NCBI GenBank assembly: GCA_002746535.1
Contig: NVWA01000019.1
Coordinates: forward strand, 51,133 to 115,132
DNA length: 64,000 nt
DNA from: Planctomycetota bacterium
GTDB lineage: Bacteria; Planctomycetota; GCA-2746535
Reading direction: 5' to 3'
Shown: positions 1 through 8,976 of the stretch, one piece after another
Layout: each line of letters opens with the position of its first letter
How positions within the stretch are numbered: position 1 is the stretch's first letter
Notes under the pieces: generated by a model
The model's database searches: none
What the model saw: the letters and a program-made list of their open reading frames with translations, nothing else
Told to the model about the DNA's origin: nothing
Program-made: the position numbers and the translations under genes

Positions 1-604
1 TGTTAGTAATTTGTTTGGCAAGTTCACATGGAATTTTTTCAAGTACAATGGCAAATGCTCCAGCTTTTTCTAATGCTTGTGCACCTTTAATAATTTGAGC
101 CGCTTCATCGGGAGTAACTCCTCTAGGTTTATATCCACCAAACTGGTGAATTGATTGGGGTGTTAATCCCAAATGTCCCATTACCGGAATTCCAGCTTCA
201 CTAATTTCTTCAACTGCTTTTGCAACTCTTACTCCACCTTCTATTTTAATTCCACCAGCTAAGGTTTCTTTCATAATTCTGCCAGCATTTCTGAATGCTT
301 CTTCTACACTAACTTGGTAACTCATAAATGGCATATCAACAATTACCATTGAACGACTTACTCCTTTGACTACAGATTTTGCATGATAAATTAATTCATC
401 AACTGTAACAGGTAGTGTAGTTTCATTGCCTTGGTAGACCATGGAAACACTATCGCCGACGAGAAGAAGATCTATATCTGCCGCATCAAATAGACTGGCA
501 AAGAGGAAGTCATAGGCCGTTAAACAGGCTATTTTTCGGCCTTTGCCCTTCATCTCTATGATAGAACGTTTGGTGACTTTTGAAAGTCCGTTGTTTTCAT
601 TCAT
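1..604 (-). CDS. panB: 3-methyl-2-oxobutanoate hydroxymethyltransferase, 3' end outside the window
   Basis: PanB transfers a hydroxymethyl group from 5,10-methylene-THF to 2-oxoisovalerate to give ketopantoate, the first committed step of pantothenate/CoA synthesis in the cytoplasm. Translating the minus strand from ATG 604 gives an open frame to the window edge (about 201 residues of a family usually near 265). Recognisable PanB stretches include LTAYDF, LLLVGDSVSMV (metal-binding Asp region), MPFMSYQ, IKIEGG and MGHLGLTPQSIHQFGGY. The start lies 8 bp downstream of the stop of the minus-strand gene at 613-1674, so the two are probably cotranscribed. Assignment is firm; only the C-terminal quarter is unseen. 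Confidence 0.95.
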   Translation of the reverse strand, partial: MNENNGLSKVTKRSIIEMKGKGRKIACLTAYDFLFASLFDAADIDLLLVGDSVSMVYQGNETTLPVTVDELIYHAKSVVKGVSRSMVIVDMPFMSYQVSVEEAFRNAGRIMKETLAGGIKIEGGVRVAKAVEEISEAGIPVMGHLGLTPQSIHQFGGYKPRGVTPDEAAQIIKGAQALEKAGAFAIVLEKIPCELAKQITN

Positions 605-612
605 ATGCGCGT

Positions 613-1674
613 CTACTCAAAATCTGGTAGCATGATGGTTTCTCCAGACATGTCTCCATCATTTTGCATTTCTTGTTCAGTTTCGCCTAAACCGACTTCA
701 AAGCAATCTACTCCTCTTGTTTGTAAAGTAGAATTCGAATAAATATCATATTCAGTAACACTTGTTTGAATCAAAGTCGTATTGCTTACTGTAGTATCTA
801 TTAAATACCATTCTCCATTTAATAGAATTTCTAAGCAAACAAAATTTTTATGTCGATCTTGCTGACCTACAAATCTTAACAAATTAGATTGAATATTAAG
901 TCTCTCGCAAATAGCTTGTGTCATTAAAATTCTTTTGCTATTTAATATTTTTCGTGCATCTCCCTTTTTCTCAGTTGCTTCAATGATTTCCGCAATTGCA
1001 TCTATTGAATTTCTTGGGGTCGCATAAGGAGTTGTCTCTAAAGCAGCAATAATTTTATTGATTAAATGAGTAGGGTGCATAATTGCTTTTTTAAAGCTGG
1101 ATGTTGTCGCGGAACTTCTTTGTTTTTCTTTTAAATCGATGACGACATCTTTGGCTAAACTTGCTACATATTTACGTGAATCAATAAAGCTTCTTAATTT
1201 TTTTCTAGTTTCTTCGTGTTCTGGTTTTTTAGCTTCTTCATAATCTTTTAAAATACTGGTTGCAGACCGTGTTTTAAAAAGCATGTTGAATGATTCTCTC
1301 CAAACGGTATTTCTACCCATTTGGTTTTCACTACTGAGAATAGCTTGGCTTTCAAGCATTAGTCTGTGTTCGCCTCTATGATAAATAAATTTGCTTTCAT
1401 TTGATATTTTAAAATCATGATTTGTTAATAATCGATCTAATTCAGCCTTTTTTTCATTTAAATAAAATGGCGGAATTAAAAGTACAAAAGGGCCCATTAC
1501 CAAAAGCTCATCTGTATATAAAGCGGCAGACCATTTGCCAAATACAATATTATCAATTTCACTATCATGAAGAGATTGGCAGATATTATTTAATTTATTA
1601 AGACCAGTTAAGAACGTGGCCTTTTTTGAGAATTGTGTTTCTGATTGAGGTTTCATTTTGTCTTCTTTTTTCAT
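613..1674 (-). CDS. Degenerate transglutaminase-like domain protein
   Basis: A 353-residue protein with no signal peptide or membrane segment. The C-terminal third (about residues 235-310) resembles the transglutaminase-like/papain-fold superfamily: a helix followed by CERLNIQSNLLRFVG, then CLEILLNGEWYLIDTTVSN, which matches the usual W..lDpT end of that fold. The positions that normally carry the catalytic Cys (here SKRILMTQ) and His (here HKNFVCLEI) do not look conserved, so an enzyme activity is doubtful and a structural or binding role is possible. It ends 8 bp before panB on the same strand, suggesting cotranscription. The acidic C-terminal tail (QEMQNDGD) is unexplained. Function unknown; the fold is a moderate-confidence inference. 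Confidence 0.7.
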   Translation of the reverse strand: MKKEDKMKPQSETQFSKKATFLTGLNKLNNICQSLHDSEIDNIVFGKWSAALYTDELLVMGPFVLLIPPFYLNEKKAELDRLLTNHDFKISNESKFIYHRGEHRLMLESQAILSSENQMGRNTVWRESFNMLFKTRSATSILKDYEEAKKPEHEETRKKLRSFIDSRKYVASLAKDVVIDLKEKQRSSATTSSFKKAIMHPTHLINKIIAALETTPYATPRNSIDAIAEIIEATEKKGDARKILNSKRILMTQAICERLNIQSNLLRFVGQQDRHKNFVCLEILLNGEWYLIDTTVSNTTLIQTSVTEYDIYSNSTLQTRGVDCFEVGLGETEQEMQNDGDMSGETIMLPDFE

Positions 1675-1744
1675 ATTTTCACTTTGGCAATTATAATAAA
1701 CTTTTTGCCGAAATCAAAGAGCAGAGATAATATAGAGGATCGAA

Positions 1745-2704
1745 TTACGATTCACCTTTTTTGTTCATGATAGTATCCATTGTAAACACTACAATAAAGC
1801 CTGCTAAAGCTAATCCGATACAAATATAAAAGCTAGAGTCCATTTCTGGCAAGTAAATTGAGCCTTTTTGGAATGTCCATGGCCACAAACATTTCAAGGC
1901 GCCTAACATTAAGCCTGTAATGCAAGCAATTGTAGATTGGTGATAATTTTCCAAGCAAAAAGATAGTATTCGTGAAAATATCGTAATTCCAACTAAGCAC
2001 CCTGATGCAAATACTACTAAAATGAGGAGGCTGGTTGAAAAATTTTCAGGAATTTTTAATGTAGTCAAAAGGATAGTTAATGTAGCAACTGCTTTTAAAA
2101 TGACGGAATAAACTCCTAGAACTTTAAGTAAAAATGAACCGCTTAAGCCCGGTAAAATCATAGCTGTTATGGCAATAATTCCACAAAGGAAAATGAATAA
2201 AAAAGAGATATCGCTTGGTGAAGTGCTGACACCATGTGAGCTTGAAGATCCTGTGATAAAATAGGCCATCACAGCCATTACAATTAAAAGAATAGTATCT
2301 TTACTAAACCAATTCTTAATATCCTTTGCAACGATTAAGATTGAAGCTGTCATTAAGCCTAGAAATAAGGCGTGGGTTTCTTTTGGATATAATTCAAGAC
2401 AATGAACAATTGCTTTTGATAAAGTTAAAAAAGCTAAAAAAATTCCAGTTAATAGAACGCCTATAAATTTATAATGAATTGTTTCGAATGCTTCTTTGAA
2501 TTTAAATTTAAAAATTAACGAAATAGTGTTTTGGTTAATAGATTTTATAGCATTAATAAAATTTGAATAAATCCCTGTAATATAGGCTACTGTACCTCCA
2601 GATACTCCTGGAACAATATCAGCTGATCCCATCATAAACCCTTTAATTAATAAGGAGAGAGCTTCTCTTTTAGTGCTAGGTCCGGGAGTTTCTTCTGGTG
2701 ACAA
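1745..2704 (-). CDS. DUF368 family membrane protein, probable undecaprenyl-phosphate translocase (PopT-like)
   Basis: A 319-residue inner-membrane protein with about eight to ten hydrophobic helices. The DUF368 signature is clear: DIVPGVSGGTVAYITGIY near residue 29 and a second pseudo-symmetric motif LPGLSGSFLLKVLGVY near residue 184, the two re-entrant halves typical of the family. DUF368 proteins (PopT) have been linked to recycling of the C55-phosphate lipid carrier from the outer to the inner leaflet for cell-wall synthesis; that function is transferred from the family. Length fits the family. It stands alone on the minus strand, divergent from miaB across 181 bp that should hold both promoters. 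Confidence 0.85.
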   Translation of the reverse strand: MSPEETPGPSTKREALSLLIKGFMMGSADIVPGVSGGTVAYITGIYSNFINAIKSINQNTISLIFKFKFKEAFETIHYKFIGVLLTGIFLAFLTLSKAIVHCLELYPKETHALFLGLMTASILIVAKDIKNWFSKDTILLIVMAVMAYFITGSSSSHGVSTSPSDISFLFIFLCGIIAITAMILPGLSGSFLLKVLGVYSVILKAVATLTILLTTLKIPENFSTSLLILVVFASGCLVGITIFSRILSFCLENYHQSTIACITGLMLGALKCLWPWTFQKGSIYLPEMDSSFYICIGLALAGFIVVFTMDTIMNKKGES

Positions 2705-2885
2705 GTACTTAATTTCCAGTCTTTCAATTTCGATTTAGTGTCTTTTTCATTTGGACAATTTTAAATCAATATATGTCTTTTATCTATAAAATACTACTTC
2801 ATTTTATTTATCTATTGTAAATTTATGCTAAGATCTCCGGCCATTTTAGAATAATTCTAAGTAAAATATTTCGGAAGTTTAAGAC

Positions 2886-4226
2886 GTGATTCAGTCGGTT
2901 GCCGCTAATTTAAAAGATAATCGAGTTCATTTAATAACCTATGGTTGCCAAATGAATAAATCGGATTCTGAAGATGTGATTAATCTATTATTAGATGATG
3001 GTTTTGAAGTTACAGAAAATATAGATGATGCTGGCATAGTAATTTTTAATACATGTACCGTTAGAGATAAAGCCGAGCAAAGAGTAATTTCTAATATCGG
3101 CCATTTGGCCAAGAGAAATAAGAACAATAAAAATTTTATAATTGGCATGATGGGTTGTGTTGCTCAACGAGATGGCGAAAGAATATTAAAAAAAGTCGAA
3201 CAGTTAAGTTTTTGTGTGGGTACAAGACAATTTCCAAAAATTCCAAGCATAATAAAAGAAGTCCGTTCAACGAAACGTAAGGTTTGTAATCTTGAAGAAA
3301 ATGAAGAAGTAATCATTGAAAAAAATAGTATCAAAAGAGAAAAACCTTATCAAGGTTGGATAACAGTCACTAGGGGTTGTAGCAAATATTGCAGTTATTG
3401 TATTGTTCCTGCAGTTAGAGGTCATGAAGTATCAATTAAGCCAAATGATATTGAAGATCAAGTAAAAAGAATAGTTGATGATGGTGTTACTGAAGTAACG
3501 CTGCTAGGACAGATTGTTGAAAGATATGGAAAAGATTTATCCACACCTGTTTCTTTGGCAGAACTGTTAACTCGATTAGATAAAATAAATGGATTGAAGC
3601 GTTTGAGATTTATTACTTCATATCCCAAAGATTTTACCGAAGAATTATTATACGCTATGAAAGAATTGCCCAAAGTGTGCGAGCATCTTCATATGCCCAT
3701 ACAACATGGTAATGACGAAATGTTAAAGCAAATGAATAGGGGTTATACACGACAAGAATATCTCGAATTGGTCAAGAAGGCTTATGAAATAATGCCTAAT
3801 TTAAATTTATTATCAGATTTTATTTGTGGATTTCCTGGAGAAACAGAAGAGCAACATTTAATGTCAGAATCCGTTATCAGTGAAGCAGATTTTCAATCAT
3901 CTTATGTTTTTGCGTATTCTCCTCGACCAGGTACTCAATCTGATAAGTGGGAGGATAAAATTCCTGAAGAATTAAAAAAGGAAAGAGTTCGCAAACTGTT
4001 GAAGATTCAAAATGAAGTTTCATTAAAAAGAAATTTATTAAAAATTGATACGGTTGATGAAGTATTGGTAGAACGATATGATGAGAAAAAGAATAACTGG
4101 TTAGGCCGAAACAGAGGTAATCAGATTGTTGTTTTTCATGCGGAACGAAAAGAATTAGTTGGTCAATACCTCAATGTGAAAATCAGGGAAGTAACAAATT
4201 TAACTTTAATCGGCGATCTTGTTTAA
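2886..4226 (+). CDS. miaB: tRNA-2-methylthio-N6-dimethylallyladenosine synthase
   Basis: MiaB is a radical-SAM methylthiotransferase that converts i6A to ms2i6A at position 37 of tRNAs reading UNN codons. The 446-residue frame starts at GTG 2886. Domain order is standard: N-terminal UPF0004 domain with the three Fe-S cysteines in TYGCQMN, FNTCTVRDKAEQRV and MMGCVAQRDG; radical-SAM core with GCSKYCSYCIVP (CxxxCxxC); and a C-terminal TRAM region ending near RNRGNQIVVF. Length matches the family. It is followed after 12 bp by purC with a good Shine-Dalgarno sequence (AAAGGAAAG), so miaB, purC and purE look like one transcription unit. Confidence 0.95.
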   Translation: MIQSVAANLKDNRVHLITYGCQMNKSDSEDVINLLLDDGFEVTENIDDAGIVIFNTCTVRDKAEQRVISNIGHLAKRNKNNKNFIIGMMGCVAQRDGERILKKVEQLSFCVGTRQFPKIPSIIKEVRSTKRKVCNLEENEEVIIEKNSIKREKPYQGWITVTRGCSKYCSYCIVPAVRGHEVSIKPNDIEDQVKRIVDDGVTEVTLLGQIVERYGKDLSTPVSLAELLTRLDKINGLKRLRFITSYPKDFTEELLYAMKELPKVCEHLHMPIQHGNDEMLKQMNRGYTRQEYLELVKKAYEIMPNLNLLSDFICGFPGETEEQHLMSESVISEADFQSSYVFAYSPRPGTQSDKWEDKIPEELKKERVRKLLKIQNEVSLKRNLLKIDTVDEVLVERYDEKKNNWLGRNRGNQIVVFHAERKELVGQYLNVKIREVTNLTLIGDLV

Positions 4227-4238
4227 AAAGGAAAGAAT

Positions 4239-5129
4239 ATGAGTAATGAAGCTGTTATTTCAACAAATTTAACAAATTTAACAAAACTGAGTACGGGTAA
4301 AGTTAGAGACATGTATGATTTGGGTGAAAACCTGCTGATAGTTACAACTGATAGAATATCAGCTTTTGACGTTATCATGCCCAATGGTATCCCTGATAAG
4401 GGAAAAGTATTAAACCGAATTAGTTGCTTCTGGTTTGATTTATTAAAAGATCATTGTGAGAACCATTTGATCAGTACAGATGTTACCCAGATAGAAGAGC
4501 TCACAGACCAAGAAAAAGAAATGTTAACTGACAGAAGTATGATTGTTAAAAAAGCGAAAGTATTTCCAATAGAGTGTGTTGCTCGTGGTTATATTGTTGG
4601 GTCGGGTTGGAAAGATTATCAGCGAACCGGAGCTATTTGTGGCCATGAATTACCTGAAGGATTGCGCATTTCTGAAAAGTTACCTAATACAATTTTTACC
4701 CCTGCTACTAAAGCCGAAGAAGGTCATGATGAAAATGTGACGATAGAACAAGCCGGTGAAATTATTGGTGAGGAAAACATTAAAAAATTAGAGAAGATTA
4801 CGATTGATATGTATCTAAGTGCTTCTGAGTATGCTCAAAGTAAAGGTATTATGATTGCAGATACTAAATTTGAATTCGGTATTCATGATGGAAAGATTAT
4901 TATTATCGATGAAGTCTTAAGTCCGGATTCATCTAGATTCTGGCCTGCGGATAAATATGAAGTTGGTGTTGCTCAAGATTCATTTGATAAACAATATGTT
5001 CGAGATTATTTAGAAGGTTGTGAGTGGGATAAAACACCACCGGCACCACTATTGCCAGAAAATGTTATTGCTAGAACACGTGAAAAGTATATCCAAGCAT
5101 ATGAATTGTTAACGGGACAAAAATTTTAA
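4239..5129 (+). CDS. purC: Phosphoribosylaminoimidazole-succinocarboxamide synthase (SAICAR synthase)
   Basis: PurC ligates aspartate to CAIR using ATP, giving SAICAR in de novo purine synthesis. The 296-residue protein shows the family landmarks LSTGKVRDMYDLGENLLIV (nucleotide-binding start), TDRISAFDVIMPNGIPDKG, VECVARGYIVGSGW-type text (here IECVARGYIVGSGW) and TPATKAEEGHDENVT, then DTKFEFGI and EVLSPDSSRFW. This is the longer type of PurC (about 290-300 residues) with internal extensions. It lies between miaB and purE, with 12 and 23 bp gaps, and PurE supplies its substrate CAIR, so the pairing is functional. Confidence 0.96.
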   Translation: MSNEAVISTNLTNLTKLSTGKVRDMYDLGENLLIVTTDRISAFDVIMPNGIPDKGKVLNRISCFWFDLLKDHCENHLISTDVTQIEELTDQEKEMLTDRSMIVKKAKVFPIECVARGYIVGSGWKDYQRTGAICGHELPEGLRISEKLPNTIFTPATKAEEGHDENVTIEQAGEIIGEENIKKLEKITIDMYLSASEYAQSKGIMIADTKFEFGIHDGKIIIIDEVLSPDSSRFWPADKYEVGVAQDSFDKQYVRDYLEGCEWDKTPPAPLLPENVIARTREKYIQAYELLTGQKF

Positions 5130-5152
5130 TTAAGAATTATTTAGGAAATAAA

Positions 5153-5656
5153 ATGAAAAAAGTTGGTATTGTAATGGGTAGTGATTCAGATTTTTCTTTT
5201 TTAGAAGATACTGTTAAAACATTAAAAAAATTCGGAATTCCATATGATGCGTCTGTAATTTCTGCTCATAGAAACCCAGATAAATTACATGATTGGGCTG
5301 CTTCGTTGTTGTCAGAAGGTTATGGTGTTCTTATTGCCGCAGCTGGTGGGGCAGCACATTTGCCTGGTGTTTTGGCTGCACAAACGCCATTGCCAGTAAT
5401 TGGTGTGCCGGTTCCAAATGGTCCTTTGAATGGTGTCGATGCCTTATATAGTATATGTCAAATGCCAGCAGGTATTCCTGTTGCTACAGTAGGTGTTGGT
5501 TTGGGTGGTGCTGTAAATGCCGCCGTTCTTGCAGCAAAAATATTAGCTGTAAATGATGAAGACCTTATGAATAAAGTAATAGAATATAAAAATGAATTAA
5601 AAGTAAAGAATGATTTGAAGAATGATTCTTTGCAGGAAAAATTAAAGAACCTTTAA
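5153..5656 (+). CDS. purE: N5-carboxyaminoimidazole ribonucleotide mutase
   Basis: PurE rearranges N5-CAIR to CAIR in de novo purine synthesis, directly upstream of the PurC step. The 167 residues begin with the diagnostic GIVMGSDSDFSFLEDT and continue with VISAHRNPDKLHDWA (catalytic His in SAHRNP), AAAGGAAHLPGVLAAQT and PVPNGPLNGVDALYSICQMP, all class I PurE motifs. A Shine-Dalgarno TTAGGAAAT precedes the ATG. The partner purK, needed to make N5-CAIR in the class I route, is not in the window. The last 25 or so residues after ILAVNDEDL form a charged tail slightly longer than usual. Confidence 0.96.
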   Translation: MKKVGIVMGSDSDFSFLEDTVKTLKKFGIPYDASVISAHRNPDKLHDWAASLLSEGYGVLIAAAGGAAHLPGVLAAQTPLPVIGVPVPNGPLNGVDALYSICQMPAGIPVATVGVGLGGAVNAAVLAAKILAVNDEDLMNKVIEYKNELKVKNDLKNDSLQEKLKNL

Positions 5657-5673
5657 TTGTTAATAGCCGGATA

Positions 5674-6273
5674 TTATTTTAATTGAAGGCTATTAAAAAA
5701 CCTAGCAACGTTCTTGTTGTTATTTACCTTATTTTCTTCTGATGCTATTACTGCAACAATAATAAATTCGCCTCTCCAATAGTAAACCCTACACCACATG
5801 TATTGATCACCTTTAATTTTTAATTCACTACATAAGTATTCATCTCTTTGTAAGTAATCTTTATATATCACCTTAGCTTTGGAATCCTTTATATTAGCAA
5901 TTTTTAATAATTTCGTTATGTCCATTGTGTTGATAATTTTAAATTTCTTCTTTTGTGAATAGAATAAAGATAAGTATGGATAAGGCTGTTCTCGCTGAAA
6001 AATAATAAATTTGACACCATCTTCCATTGAGATATGTTCGAAATTATAATCACCACTGGAGCCAATCTTATTTTTTTTTGGATTTTCAGGAAAATCAATT
6101 TCAAATGGTATTGCCGGTTTGCTTGAATAGAAATCGGCAATTATGGCAACAGCTATTGCTGCGACTATAAAAAGAGGGATTGCTATGGCAAGGAATATTG
6201 AGAGGTAGTTTCTAGGAGTATAATATTCATACTCGTATTCATCCTCATCATCTTCTTTTTTGTTCTTTACCAT
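5674..6273 (-). CDS. Hypothetical single-pass membrane protein
   Basis: Not recognised. The 199 residues open with a strongly acidic, tyrosine-rich cytoplasmic stretch (EDDEDEYEYEYY), then one transmembrane helix at about residues 24-46 (ISIFLAIAIPLFIVAAIAV-like), and a 150-residue domain that would sit outside the membrane. This domain alternates beta-like segments (FIIFQREQPYPYLSLFY, YMWCRVYYWRGEFIIVAVIA) with charged turns. It has two cysteines (ELCSELK-type and MWCRV) that could pair. It sits 17 bp upstream of the anSME stop on the same strand, so it may be cotranscribed behind the maturase. No function can be proposed from sequence alone. Confidence 0.75.
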   Translation of the reverse strand: MVKNKKEDDEDEYEYEYYTPRNYLSIFLAIAIPLFIVAAIAVAIIADFYSSKPAIPFEIDFPENPKKNKIGSSGDYNFEHISMEDGVKFIIFQREQPYPYLSLFYSQKKKFKIINTMDITKLLKIANIKDSKAKVIYKDYLQRDEYLCSELKIKGDQYMWCRVYYWRGEFIIVAVIASEENKVNNNKNVARFFNSLQLK

Positions 6274-6290
6274 TTACTAAATAATAGTCC

Positions 6291-7538
6291 TTATTTTTTG
6301 CCACAACATTGTTTGAATTTTTTGCCGCTACCACATGGGCAAGGGGAGTTTCTTTTGGGTGCCTCTTGTTCCTTCCCAAGCACTTTATAGTCTGAAAGAG
6401 GTCTGCCATTTTTATAGCAATAAGCAATTTTATCTAATGTTGGTAATGTGTGCTTATAAAGTGTTTTGTAGGATGCACATAGATAATTATCGCCCCACAA
6501 TTTAGTTTCTGTATCTATGTACCTGTCTTTTGGACAACCTCCATAGCAAAATTTTAAATATTCACATTCTTGACAATCCTTTGGAAGAGTGGTTAGTTTA
6601 TCCATGCCAAACTTTTTTTGAAATTCACCGTCAATTACTTCTGTAAAACTAGAATTGTTTACATTGCCGATTAAATGTTCTTCGTCAACAAAGTGGTCAC
6701 ATGAATATAAATCGCCGTTGTGTTCTATGGCAAGACAGTTACCGCAGGTTTGTGAATGAACACATAATGATGTGGGCTGACCGAGTAGAATTCCAAGAAG
6801 CATATCGAAATGTTGTACTGAAATTTTTCCATAATCTTCTTTTTCTAACCAACGATCGAAAACACCATTTAGAAAATTTCCAAATTGTTCTTTACCTGTA
6901 GAGAATTCCAAAACGCCTTTTCTCTCTTCATCAAATACAACAATTGGAATAAACTGAAGGTAAGTTGACCCAATATCTGTTAAAAAATCATAAACTTCTA
7001 TGGGGTAATCTCCATTGTTTTCTTGAATCACAGTTAGCGTATTAAATTCAACATTATTATTTTTTAAATGTTCTAAGCCCTCTAATACTTTGTGAAAAGT
7101 TGGCTCTCTATTTTTACTTAATCTATATTTATCATGCATTTCTTGAGGGCCATCAATACTTAACCCAATTAAAAAATTATTGTCACTTAAAAATTTACCC
7201 CATTCATCATTAATTAAAGTTGCATTCGTTTGTAATGCATTTGAAATTTCCATGCTTGGACGTTTATATTTTTCCTGAATTTTTATAGCTTTCCTGAAAA
7301 AATTAACTCCCATTAATGTTGGTTCACCACCTTGCCAACCAAAATTTACTTCTTGAGTTCCGTAGGGTTGTGATTCAATATATTGTTTGATGTAATTATC
7401 TAAGGTTTCATCATTCATTTTAAATTGATTATTTTTTGGATAAAGCTCTTCTTTTTCAAGATAAAAACAATAATCACAATCAAGATTACATATCGCACCT
7501 GTAGGTTTAGCTAATATATGGAATGGTTTGCTTGTCAT
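6291..7538 (-). CDS. Anaerobic sulfatase maturase (radical SAM/SPASM) with C-terminal SEC-C motif
   Basis: anSME enzymes oxidise a Cys or Ser of type I sulfatases to the catalytic formylglycine without oxygen. The 415-residue protein has the radical-SAM cluster motif CNLDCDYC (C17, C21, C24), the family signature QGGEPTLMG, and a SPASM-type auxiliary cluster region with CGNCLAIEHNGDLYSCDHFV and CQECEYLKFCYGGCPKDR. The C-terminus carries an extra SEC-C zinc-binding motif, SPCPCGSGKKFKQCCGKK, found on some lentisphaere/planctomycete anSMEs and on SecA. No sulfatase gene is visible in the window, so its clients must be encoded elsewhere. It is divergent from the esterase gene at 7709. Confidence 0.93.
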   Translation of the reverse strand: MTSKPFHILAKPTGAICNLDCDYCFYLEKEELYPKNNQFKMNDETLDNYIKQYIESQPYGTQEVNFGWQGGEPTLMGVNFFRKAIKIQEKYKRPSMEISNALQTNATLINDEWGKFLSDNNFLIGLSIDGPQEMHDKYRLSKNREPTFHKVLEGLEHLKNNNVEFNTLTVIQENNGDYPIEVYDFLTDIGSTYLQFIPIVVFDEERKGVLEFSTGKEQFGNFLNGVFDRWLEKEDYGKISVQHFDMLLGILLGQPTSLCVHSQTCGNCLAIEHNGDLYSCDHFVDEEHLIGNVNNSSFTEVIDGEFQKKFGMDKLTTLPKDCQECEYLKFCYGGCPKDRYIDTETKLWGDNYLCASYKTLYKHTLPTLDKIAYCYKNGRPLSDYKVLGKEQEAPKRNSPCPCGSGKKFKQCCGKK

Positions 7539-7708
7539 AATAAACTCTTCAAAAATTAAATAAGTATTCTGTTTCAGCGAATCACCAATTATACTAATTG
7601 TGCAGTAATCATAAATAAAATTATGGGATATTTATAGCAACCATAAGTGATATTATGTGTATACTGGTCAATAAAAAAAGAGTAAATAATTAATATATAG
7701 GTGTTCAA

Positions 7709-8491
7709 ATGGCATTTTTGGAATGTAAATTTTTTTCAGATGTGTTAGGTTTGTCAACAGCATTTAATGTCATATATCCTGAAAAAGTAGAAAAACAAAT
7801 TGGATTGGTAAGCAATAATTCGATTGGAGACGTACCAGTACTATATTTGTTACATGGTGCTAGTGATGATCATACCGTTTGGGCCAGACGAACATCCATT
7901 GAGCGATACGTTGCCAATAAGAATTTATGCGTTGTGATGCCAAACGCTGATTTGAGCTATTATACAGATATGAAAAATGGGAGAAATTATTTTAAATATA
8001 TATGTGAAGAACTTCCAGAGACAATCAAACAAACTTTTAATATATCTAATAGAAAAAGCGATACCTTTATTGCTGGTTTATCTATGGGCGGTTATGGCGC
8101 CTTTAAAGCAGCTTTAACATACCCAGATAAGTATTGTGCAGCTGCAAGCTTATCAGGTGTCGTCGATATTGTTGATCAAATAAATAAATGGGATGAAGAT
8201 CGAATCAAAATCTTGGAAAATATTTTTGGTGATATGAATAAAATTCAAGGGTCTAAAAATGATTTATATACTTTGCTTGATCGTGTACCCAATGTTAAAT
8301 CTTTAAAATTATTCCAGTGTTGCGGTCTTGATGATTTTCTGTATGAAGGAAATATAAAGTTTAAAGGTATTGTAGAAAAATTAAAATTAGATTTCCATTT
8401 TGAGGATGGACCAGGAAATCATGAGTGGGGGTATTGGGATACGATGATACAGAAAGTAATTGATTGGTTACCCATATCAAAAGATATTTAA
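7709..8491 (+). CDS. Esterase family protein (esterase D / tributyrin-esterase type alpha/beta hydrolase)
   Basis: A 260-residue cytoplasmic alpha/beta hydrolase of the putative-esterase family (PF00756-like). Seen motifs: VLYLLHGASDDHTVW (oxyanion-hole HG), NLCVVMPNAD, the nucleophile elbow GLSMGGYGAF (Ser near 131), an acid in CCGLDDFLYEGN and a catalytic His in GPGNHEWGYWD. This order is typical of EstA/S-formylglutathione-hydrolase-like enzymes that cleave short acyl esters; the natural substrate is not evident. The ATG 7709 follows a weak purine-rich leader. It converges with tadA, whose stop lies 15 bp downstream on the other strand. Confidence 0.88.
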   Translation: MAFLECKFFSDVLGLSTAFNVIYPEKVEKQIGLVSNNSIGDVPVLYLLHGASDDHTVWARRTSIERYVANKNLCVVMPNADLSYYTDMKNGRNYFKYICEELPETIKQTFNISNRKSDTFIAGLSMGGYGAFKAALTYPDKYCAAASLSGVVDIVDQINKWDEDRIKILENIFGDMNKIQGSKNDLYTLLDRVPNVKSLKLFQCCGLDDFLYEGNIKFKGIVEKLKLDFHFEDGPGNHEWGYWDTMIQKVIDWLPISKDI

Positions 8492-8505
8492 TTTATATTG
8501 TTCTT

Positions 8506-8976
8506 CTATTTTTTTTCACGTAATTTTTGAAAAAATTCAGACAACAAAGAACCGCATTCCATTTCAAGAACTTTATCAATGATCTCAACTTTGTGATTCC
8601 ATTTTGGATATTGAGGAATATTTAAATGGGAGGTGCAGGCGCCTCCTTTTATATCTTCGGCACCGTAAACTAACTTTGGAATCCGAGACAATACCAAGGC
8701 TCCTGCACACATTGGGCAGGGCTCTAATGTAACATACAGAGTCGTATCTATTAATCGCCAGCTTTCTAAAGCAGAAGAGGCTTGGGTGATTGCAATCATT
8801 TCGGCATGAGCTGTGGGGTCTTTTAGTGCTTCTCTTTGGTTGTGAGCGCGGGCAATAATTTCATTTTTATGAACAATTATACAACCTATTGGTACTTCAT
8901 CCTCAGCTAAAGCTTTTCGAGCTTCTCTGATAGCTTCGCGCATATAATATGAATGATCTTTATTTTTAGGAAACAT
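8506..8976 (-). CDS. tadA: tRNA-specific adenosine deaminase
   Basis: TadA deaminates adenosine-34 to inosine in tRNA-Arg(ACG). The 156-residue protein has the cytidine/deoxycytidylate deaminase zinc site: HAEM (His57, catalytic Glu59) and PCPMCAG (Cys87, Cys90), with the TadA-typical text VPIGCIIV and ARAHNQREALKDPTAHAEM. The start overlaps the ispE stop by 11 bp on the same strand, a sign of translational coupling. Length matches the family. A guanine or cytosine deaminase is the only realistic alternative and is less likely given the N-terminal EDEVPIG and NxR motifs. Confidence 0.93.
   Translation of the reverse strand: MFPKNKDHSYYMREAIREARKALAEDEVPIGCIIVHKNEIIARAHNQREALKDPTAHAEMIAITQASSALESWRLIDTTLYVTLEPCPMCAGALVLSRIPKLVYGAEDIKGGACTSHLNIPQYPKWNHKVEIIDKVLEMECGSLLSEFFQKLREKK

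Noticed and set aside
5661..5695. Terminator between purE and the minus-strand gene
   Set aside because: TAATAGCC and GGCTATTA form an 8-bp stem, but the loop is 19 nt and neither strand has a T-run after the stem.
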